Shown: piece by piece, positions 59,359 through 64,000 of the stretch
How positions within the stretch are numbered: position 1 is the stretch's first letter
Layout of the letters: every line of letters starts with the position of its first letter
Notes under the pieces: model-generated
The model's input: only the letters and a program-made list of their open reading frames with translations
Databases searched by the model: none
What the model was told of the DNA's origin: nothing
Assembly (NCBI RefSeq): GCF_047730075.1
Contig: NZ_CP159831.1
Location: forward strand, 1,054,001 to 1,118,000
Length of the DNA stretch: 64,000 nt
Direction: 5' to 3'
From: Njordibacter sp905182035
GTDB lineage: Bacteria > Pseudomonadota > Gammaproteobacteria > Pseudomonadales > Balneatricaceae
Translations under genes and position numbers: made by a program

Positions 59359-61029
59359 ATGTCCATGGGCGAAAGTTTCGCAGATCTGTTTGAAGAAAGT
59401 CTTGAACAGGTAGAGATGAAGAAGGGTGCTTTGATTACTGGTGTAGTCATTGCTATTGATAGTGAAGTCGTCACCATTAATGTTGGCTTAAAGTCTGAAG
59501 GCGTGGTTTCACGCAGTGAATTTCTCGATGCAGCTGGCGAACTAGAAGTTGCCGTTGGTGATGACGTGTTAGTCGCCCTGCAGGAAATCGAAGATGGCTT
59601 AGGTGCAACCCAAGTATCTCGTGAACGTGCTCGTGAAATGGAACGCTGGCATCAACTTGAAAAAATCCAAAAAGATGACGAAACCGTTACCGGCGTTATT
59701 AGTGCCCGTGTTAAGGGTGGCTTTAACGTTGAGTTAGGTGGTATCCGTGCCTTCCTGCCGGGTTCTTTGATTGATACTCGTCCGTTACAAGATGTTTCTC
59801 ATTTAGAGGGTATTGACCTAGAATTTAAAATTATCAAGCTTGATATGCTACGTAACAATGTTGTTGTATCTCGCCGTGCTTTGATGGATGAAGCCAACAA
59901 AGCTCAACGTACGCAAGTCCTGTCGACCCTTGAAGAAGGTGCAGTTGTGAAAGGCTTTGTGAAGAACTTGACTGATTACGGTGCGTTTATCGATCTTGGT
60001 GGCCTAGACGGCTTGCTACATATTACCGACATCGCTTGGCGTCGCATTAAACACCCAAGCGAAATGTTAACTGCTGGCGCTGATATTGAAGTAAAAGTTT
60101 TGAAGTTTGATGCCGAAAAACAACGCGTCTCATTAGGTTTGAAGCAGCTTCAACAGGACCCTTGGACCAGCTTTACAGATACTTACCCTGTAGGTAGCCG
60201 TTTGCCAGCCACTGTGACCACTGTGACAGATTATGGCTGTTTTGCTCGTGTTTCTGATGGTATTGAAGGCCTAGTTCACGCCTCTGAAATGAGCTGGATG
60301 AAGCGTAACTTACACCCATCTAAGATGGTAACTGTAGGTGAAGAAATTGAAGTTATGATTTTAGATATTAATGGTGAAAAACGCCGTTTATCTTTAGGCA
60401 TGAAGCAGTGTAGCGAAAGCCCGTGGGTTGCCTTCTCTAAGCAGTACTCAGAAGGTGATAAGGTCTCCGGTAAGTTAAACTCTAAGACTGATTTTGGTCT
60501 ATTTATAGGCCTAGAAGATGGCATTGATGGTCTTGTTCATGTATCGGATGTGGATTGGAATAAGAGCGATGAAAGCTTGCTAGAAGGCTTCCAAAAAGGC
60601 CAACAAATTGAAGCAGTGATCTTGTCTATTGATACAGAGCGTCAACGTGTTGCTCTTGGTATCAAACAAATGGCAGGTGACCCGTTCTCGAACTATGCTA
60701 CTGCTAACGCTAAAGGCACGGAGGTAACTGGTACCATTGCAGAAGTTACTTCTGGTGGTTTGTTGGTTAACTTAGCTGAAGGTGTGCAAGGATTCTTAAA
60801 ACGCGGCGAATTGGCACAAGGCCAAGAGTTAGCAGACTTTAAGGAAGGTCAATCTATTACCAGCTTTGTTGCTAGCTTAGATCGTAAAGGCCGCTCTATT
60901 AGTCTAGCAGTTCGGGCTCAAGAGGCTGCTCAGCAGCGTGTGCAAATGCAGGAGCTGAAGACTAAACCAGTTGAATCCGGAGGCCCGACTACCATTGGTG
61001 ACCTTATTAAGGAACAGCAAAAAAAATAA
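59359..61029 (+). CDS. rpsA: Ribosomal protein S1
   Basis: The 556-residue 30S protein S1, which binds the 5' region of mRNAs with weak ribosome sites. Six S1 (OB-fold) repeats are seen from about residues 20, 105, 192, 277, 363 and 450; repeats 3 to 5 carry the classical FVKNLTDYGAFIDLGG, TDYGCFARV and TDFGLFIGL forms. N-terminal ESFADLFEESLEQ is the ribosome-attaching part. The start ATG lacks a good ribosome site, as in E. coli where S1 represses its own translation through leader structure; the 88-base leader here may serve the same purpose. ihfB follows 15 bases later. Confidence 0.97.
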   Translation: MSMGESFADLFEESLEQVEMKKGALITGVVIAIDSEVVTINVGLKSEGVVSRSEFLDAAGELEVAVGDDVLVALQEIEDGLGATQVSRERAREMERWHQLEKIQKDDETVTGVISARVKGGFNVELGGIRAFLPGSLIDTRPLQDVSHLEGIDLEFKIIKLDMLRNNVVVSRRALMDEANKAQRTQVLSTLEEGAVVKGFVKNLTDYGAFIDLGGLDGLLHITDIAWRRIKHPSEMLTAGADIEVKVLKFDAEKQRVSLGLKQLQQDPWTSFTDTYPVGSRLPATVTTVTDYGCFARVSDGIEGLVHASEMSWMKRNLHPSKMVTVGEEIEVMILDINGEKRRLSLGMKQCSESPWVAFSKQYSEGDKVSGKLNSKTDFGLFIGLEDGIDGLVHVSDVDWNKSDESLLEGFQKGQQIEAVILSIDTERQRVALGIKQMAGDPFSNYATANAKGTEVTGTIAEVTSGGLLVNLAEGVQGFLKRGELAQGQELADFKEGQSITSFVASLDRKGRSISLAVRAQEAAQQRVQMQELKTKPVESGGPTTIGDLIKEQQKK

Positions 61030-61044
61030 CAAAAAGGATAGACT

Positions 61045-61329
61045 ATGCGTAAGTCTGAACTGATTGAAAATTTAATTGATCGCTTCGAAAACATTCCTGT
61101 AAAGAATGTGGAACAATCGGTTAAGGCCATTATTGACCATATGGCTGATGCGTTGGCTGCTGGTGATCGAATTGAAATAAGAGGCTTTGGCAGCTTTTGT
61201 TTACACTATCGAGCACCAAGAACTGGGCGCAATCCAAAAACTGGCGATTCGGTAGATTTAGCGGCAAAGTACGTTCCTCACTTTAAACCAGGTAAAGAGT
61301 TACGCGATCAGGTAAACGATAGTCTATAA
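61045..61329 (+). CDS. ihfB: Integration host factor beta subunit
   Basis: A 94-residue DNA-bending protein of the HU/IHF family. MRKSELIENLIDRFENIPV is the IHF-beta N-terminus, RIEIRGFGSFCLHYRAPRTGRNPKTGD (core RGFGSF and RTGRNPKTG) near residues 45-70 contains the DNA-intercalating Pro, and KYVPHFKPGKELRD closes it. AAAAGG lies before the ATG. Position behind rpsA is conserved in gammaproteobacteria. A perfect hairpin spans its stop codon. Confidence 0.96.
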   Translation: MRKSELIENLIDRFENIPVKNVEQSVKAIIDHMADALAAGDRIEIRGFGSFCLHYRAPRTGRNPKTGDSVDLAAKYVPHFKPGKELRDQVNDSL

Positions 61330-61341
61330 TGGACTATCGTT
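61315..61341 (+). repeat. Perfect hairpin across the ihfB stop codon
   Basis: AACGATAGTC (61315-61324) pairs without mismatch with GACTATCGTT (61332-61341) around a seven-base loop that contains the stop TAA. No U-run follows, so it is probably an mRNA-stabilising or attenuating structure between ihfB and lapA, not a terminator. Confidence 0.55.
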
Positions 61342-61387
61342 GGTAAAGGTGGGCTTCGATTCAACCATCCTGATTAGGTAAAAGCAC

Positions 61388-61678
61388 GTGAAATTAATAA
61401 AGGCCCTACTCTTCGTTGTCATCACCATGGTGGCCTTGGTTGTTGGTGTGTTGTTTAGCACTCGCAATAGTCAGGCTGTCTCTTTAGATCTTATATTTTT
61501 TCAATTACCCCCAACTAGTATGGCTATCTGGCTGTTATTAAGCTTGGCTATGGGTATGCTTTTTTGCGCATTTATTTACAGTTTTGTAACCTTTAAATTG
61601 AAGCGTCACAATGCGCAGTTGCAGCGCCAGTTATCTAAATTGAATCAAACACAATCTGGAAATAAGGTTACTCGATAA
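61388..61678 (+). CDS. lapA: LapA (YciS) inner-membrane protein
   Basis: A 96-residue LapA-family protein with two membrane helices (about 4-22 and 40-66) and a cytoplasmic basic-coiled tail (FKLKRHNAQLQRQLSKLNQ). FSTRNSQAVSLDLIFFQLP near 24 is the family-typical linker. LapA works with LapB in LPS assembly. Start is GTG with AGG nine bases upstream. lapB begins two bases after its stop. Confidence 0.9.
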   Translation: MKLIKALLFVVITMVALVVGVLFSTRNSQAVSLDLIFFQLPPTSMAIWLLLSLAMGMLFCAFIYSFVTFKLKRHNAQLQRQLSKLNQTQSGNKVTR

Positions 61679-61680
61679 AC

Positions 61681-62844
61681 ATGGACGCCTCCTTACTTAT
61701 TGTATTAATAGCGGCCTTAGGCATCGGTTGGTGGTTAGGTCAAAGAGAAAATCAACAAAAACAAAATTCTCAGTTGGGCCTACAAGCTGATTATTACCGT
61801 GGCCTTAATTACTTGTTAAACCAACAAACAGATGAAGCGCTAGAATTGTTTATTCGCGCCCTAGAGGTTAATCCACAAACTGTTGATACTCACTTGGCTT
61901 TGGGAAGTTTATTCCGGCGCCGTGGTGAAGTTGATAAAGCCATTCAGATTCATCAAAATCTCTTGTCTAGCAAAGACCTAGACCAAGAACAATTGATGCT
62001 GGCCGAACTGGAATTAGCGCACGATTTTATCAAAGCTGGTCTGTTAGACCGCGCAGAAGAACTATTGCTCGATGTGGCTCAACAGCCTAATCGGCAAAAA
62101 GCTAAAGCTACAGAGTTATTAGTTGACGTTTACCAGCGTGAGCAGGATTGGCACAAAGCCCTAGAAGTAGGATCTGCTGCTAACGTATCGGCCACCGTCG
62201 ATTTAGCTCAGCGGCTATCTCACTTTTGCTGCGAACTGGCCGAAGAAACATTGCAGTCAAATCAAGAACAAGAATGCCTTGCCTACTTAAAGCGTGCTAA
62301 GCGCCATAATGCTGATAATCCGAGAGTAAGCTTTTTGCGAGCTAAATTAAGCATGCAGCAAGACAACTACATAGACGCCAAAAGGCACTTGTTGATCATG
62401 GCCCAGCAAGACCTGCAGTTGGTGTCTGAAATCATTCAACCGTTGCATTTATGCTTTACTAAGCTTGCTGATATAAATGGGTGGCGAGATTGGTTGAGCC
62501 AGACTATGTCGCAACACCCAAGTACTAGCCTGCTATTAGCTCAAGCCCAAGAAATAGGCCAGCAAAATGATTCTGCAGCAGCGGCCTATGTGACCGAAAA
62601 TCTTCGTCAAAGGCCATCTTTAAGAGGCTTTAATTACCTCATCGATCTGCACATGCAGTGGGCATCTGCGAATGCGAAAGATAGTTTGCAAGTACTAAAG
62701 GGCCTGACAGTGGCGCTTCAAAGTAGTAAGCCACAGTATCGTTGTCGACAATGTGGTTTTGCGGGTAACTCCATGCATTGGCAATGTCCTAGTTGCCATC
62801 AGTGGGGCAGCACCAAGCCCATTTATGGATTAGAAGGAGAGTAA
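61681..62844 (+). CDS. lapB: LapB (YciM) LPS-assembly regulator
   Basis: A 387-residue LapB. Residues 1-20 are a membrane anchor (LLIVLIAALGIGWWLGQRE), then TPR repeats over about 35-330 (ADYYRGLNYLLNQQTDEALELF-type, FIRALEVNPQTVDTHLALGSLFRRRGEVDKA; cores YRGLNYLL and LALGSLFRRRGE), and a C-terminal rubredoxin-like metal site with YRCRQCGFAGNSMHWQCPSC near 353-375. In E. coli LapB hands LpxC to FtsH and so limits lipid A synthesis. Length and layout match (E. coli 389). Directly followed by pyrF, as in E. coli. Confidence 0.96.
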   Translation: MDASLLIVLIAALGIGWWLGQRENQQKQNSQLGLQADYYRGLNYLLNQQTDEALELFIRALEVNPQTVDTHLALGSLFRRRGEVDKAIQIHQNLLSSKDLDQEQLMLAELELAHDFIKAGLLDRAEELLLDVAQQPNRQKAKATELLVDVYQREQDWHKALEVGSAANVSATVDLAQRLSHFCCELAEETLQSNQEQECLAYLKRAKRHNADNPRVSFLRAKLSMQQDNYIDAKRHLLIMAQQDLQLVSEIIQPLHLCFTKLADINGWRDWLSQTMSQHPSTSLLLAQAQEIGQQNDSAAAAYVTENLRQRPSLRGFNYLIDLHMQWASANAKDSLQVLKGLTVALQSSKPQYRCRQCGFAGNSMHWQCPSCHQWGSTKPIYGLEGE

Positions 62845-62845
62845 C

Positions 62846-63544
62846 TTGAGGCAGGATTCAGCCATTGTTGTGGCTTTAGATTATCACTCTGCAGACCAAG
62901 CCATGGCAATGGCACGCCAGTTAGATCCAACACGCTGTCGTCTAAAAGTAGGTAAAGAACTTTTTACCGCTGCTGGTCCACAGCTGGTGCAACAACTGCA
63001 ACAACACGGCTTTGAAATATTTCTAGACCTTAAGTTTCATGATATTCCAAACACCGTAGCTAAAGCCGTATTGGCCGCAGCGCGTCTGGGTGTGTGGATG
63101 GTCAATGTGCACGCCAGTGGTGGTGCAGAGATGATGCAGACGACTCGAACTGAGCTTAAGGCTAAAGGTGGTCATCAACCCTTATTGATTGCAGTGACGG
63201 TATTAACAAGTATGGATGCTGTGGGTTTGAAAACTACAGGCATAGACCAATCACCAGTGGAACGAGTGCTTTCACTGGCTCGCTTGAGCCAAGACTCTGG
63301 TTTTGACGGTGTTGTTTGTTCAGCCCAAGAATCGGCACTATTGAAGATGGAATTAGGTCGAGAGTTTAAATTGATTACGCCAGGTATCCGCCCATATTTT
63401 TCTGTGGCTGGGGATCAAAAACGTATCATGACGCCTGCCCAAGCAATTGCAGCAGGTAGTGACTACCTAGTAGTTGGCAGGCCTATTACTCAAGCAGATG
63501 ATCCAATGAAAGCCTTGGAACTGATTGAGCAAGAACTTGCCTAG
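62846..63544 (+). CDS. pyrF: Orotidine 5'-phosphate decarboxylase
   Basis: A 232-residue OMP decarboxylase, last step of UMP synthesis. VALDYHSADQAMAMA near residue 8, the catalytic LDLKFHDIPNTVAKAV near 60-75 with the D-K-x-x-D array, HASGGAEMMQ near 90, VTVLTSMD near 118, ITPGIRP near 186 and YLVVGRPIT near 212. The start is TTG after GGAGAG, one base after the lapB stop. Hairpins and a terminator follow, so this ends the long operon. Confidence 0.96.
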   Translation: MRQDSAIVVALDYHSADQAMAMARQLDPTRCRLKVGKELFTAAGPQLVQQLQQHGFEIFLDLKFHDIPNTVAKAVLAAARLGVWMVNVHASGGAEMMQTTRTELKAKGGHQPLLIAVTVLTSMDAVGLKTTGIDQSPVERVLSLARLSQDSGFDGVVCSAQESALLKMELGREFKLITPGIRPYFSVAGDQKRIMTPAQAIAAGSDYLVVGRPITQADDPMKALELIEQELA

Positions 63545-63568
63545 CACTTCTGTTATTTTGTGCTAGGC
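63539..63568 (+). repeat. Hairpin at the pyrF stop codon
   Basis: GCCTAGCAC (63539-63547) and GTGCTAGGC (63560-63568) are perfectly complementary around a 12-base loop; the pyrF stop TAG is within the left arm. Only two T follow. It precedes the true terminator by two bases, making a tandem hairpin end. Confidence 0.55.
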
Positions 63569-63570
63569 TT

Positions 63571-63604
63571 AATGAGTCTCATGGAATTAGAGACTCATTT
63601 TTTT
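63571..63604 (+). terminator. Rho-independent terminator after pyrF
   Basis: AATGAGTCTC (63571-63580) pairs perfectly with GAGACTCATT (63590-63599) around a nine-base loop, and the arm continues into a run of seven T. It lies 26 bases after the pyrF stop and 17 bases before the comEA-like start. Confidence 0.85.
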
Positions 63605-63620
63605 AATCAAGGAGTAGATC

Positions 63621-63908
63621 ATGAAGCTAACTCGTCAAATAGCCTTGTTGCTATTATCCGCTGCCATCACCTTTGGGTCCTTTTCAACCCTCTCCCTAGC
63701 TCAAGACACATTGCCTATTAACATTAATACAGCCACCGCTGTTGAACTTGTTGAGGCCATTGATGGCGTTGGTGAGGTTAGGGCTGCTGCTATTATCACA
63801 TTGCGTGACCAGCTTGGAGGTTTTTCCAACCTAGAGCAATTGCTTGATGTCAAAGGTATCGGCGACGCTACCCTCGCACGCATTCGTTCTATAATCGTGC
63901 TAGAGTAG
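63621..63908 (+). CDS. ComEA-family helix-hairpin-helix DNA-binding protein
   Basis: A 95-residue exported protein. Residues 1-27 form a signal peptide (MKLTRQIALLLLSAAITFG, cleavage after SLAQ). The rest is one ComEA domain with two helix-hairpin-helix motifs: ININTATAVELVEAIDGVGE near 33 and LLDVKGIGDATLARIRSI near 73. ComEA-type proteins bind incoming DNA in the periplasm during transformation. AAGGAG lies before the ATG. It has its own unit after the pyrF terminator. The last 92 bases of the window hold no further gene that I can see. Confidence 0.9.
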   Translation: MKLTRQIALLLLSAAITFGSFSTLSLAQDTLPININTATAVELVEAIDGVGEVRAAAIITLRDQLGGFSNLEQLLDVKGIGDATLARIRSIIVLE

Positions 63909-64000
63909 TTATCACTTACCCTATGATGGGTGTGGTGACCTTGTACTTAGGGCACTATATCCGTCCCAAGTAACAGCAATATTTGTTACTTATCCACAAG

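Noticed and set aside
1..64000. CRISPR arrays, transposases, integrases or phage genes
   Set aside because: No regularly spaced repeats and no protein with such motifs were seen on either strand.

Overview
The window is a chromosomal segment of a gammaproteobacterium, most likely a marine heterotroph of the Oceanospirillales/Pseudomonadales grade. The housekeeping order gyrA-serC-pheA-tyrA/aroA (fused)-cmk-rpsA-ihfB-lapA-lapB-pyrF is the one known from Pseudomonas and relatives, and mnmC, sbmA, uvrB, ubiG and yciK-type genes fit the same group. Base composition looks slightly AT-leaning by eye. I cannot name a genus. I see no phage, transposase, integrase or CRISPR array.

Layout. (1) 1-5 kb: the 3' part of mnmC, a DUF971 gene, then a minus-strand group with a GabD-like dehydrogenase, a 58-aa small gene, a zinc-ribbon Nudix hydrolase, an orphan C-terminal gene fragment and an AA_synth (DUF1185) gene. 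(2) 5-13 kb: sbmA, a RutR-like TetR regulator and a divergent purine operon xdhABC-guaD whose start codons overlap the preceding stops. Two inverted repeats lie in the tetR/xdhA gap. (3) 13-19.4 kb: an aldo/keto reductase, a GMC oxidoreductase with an alkaline-phosphatase-superfamily hydrolase, then a Na/Pi cotransporter that seems to lack a normal start codon and a HAD phosphatase. (4) 19.5-25.2 kb: ridA, an ATM1-type ABC exporter, an aminotransferase, uvrB and tRNA-Val(GAC) with a clear promoter and terminator.

(5) 25.2-48.2 kb is accessory and the most interesting part. It holds SRAP, SMR and GST genes; a LysR-controlled unit with sulfopyruvate-decarboxylase-like alpha and beta subunits and an FMN 2-hydroxyacid dehydrogenase; a MOSC gene; an operon with a 57-aa small gene, N-formylglutamate-amidohydrolase-like enzyme, aldehyde dehydrogenase, GMC oxidoreductase and DAO-type flavoenzyme; convergent to it, a PhyH dioxygenase and an HD-domain oxygenase pair resembling PhnY/PhnZ; a YeeE-type sulfur transport pair with a D-cysteine desulfhydrase; and a second LysR-controlled operon with an aldehyde dehydrogenase, an M19-family protein lacking the HxD zinc motif, a 566-aa unknown and a DUF3726-like protein. 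These look like several small catabolic modules for oxidised organic N, S or P compounds. Their substrates are not known from the sequence.

(6) 48.2-64 kb: DUF3549, GIY-YIG, yciK-like and ubiG genes, then the gyrA-to-pyrF superoperon closed by tandem hairpins and a strong terminator, and a comEA-like gene. Here the genes couple DNA supercoiling, serine/aromatic amino-acid and pyrimidine synthesis, ribosomal protein S1, IHF-beta and LPS-assembly control.
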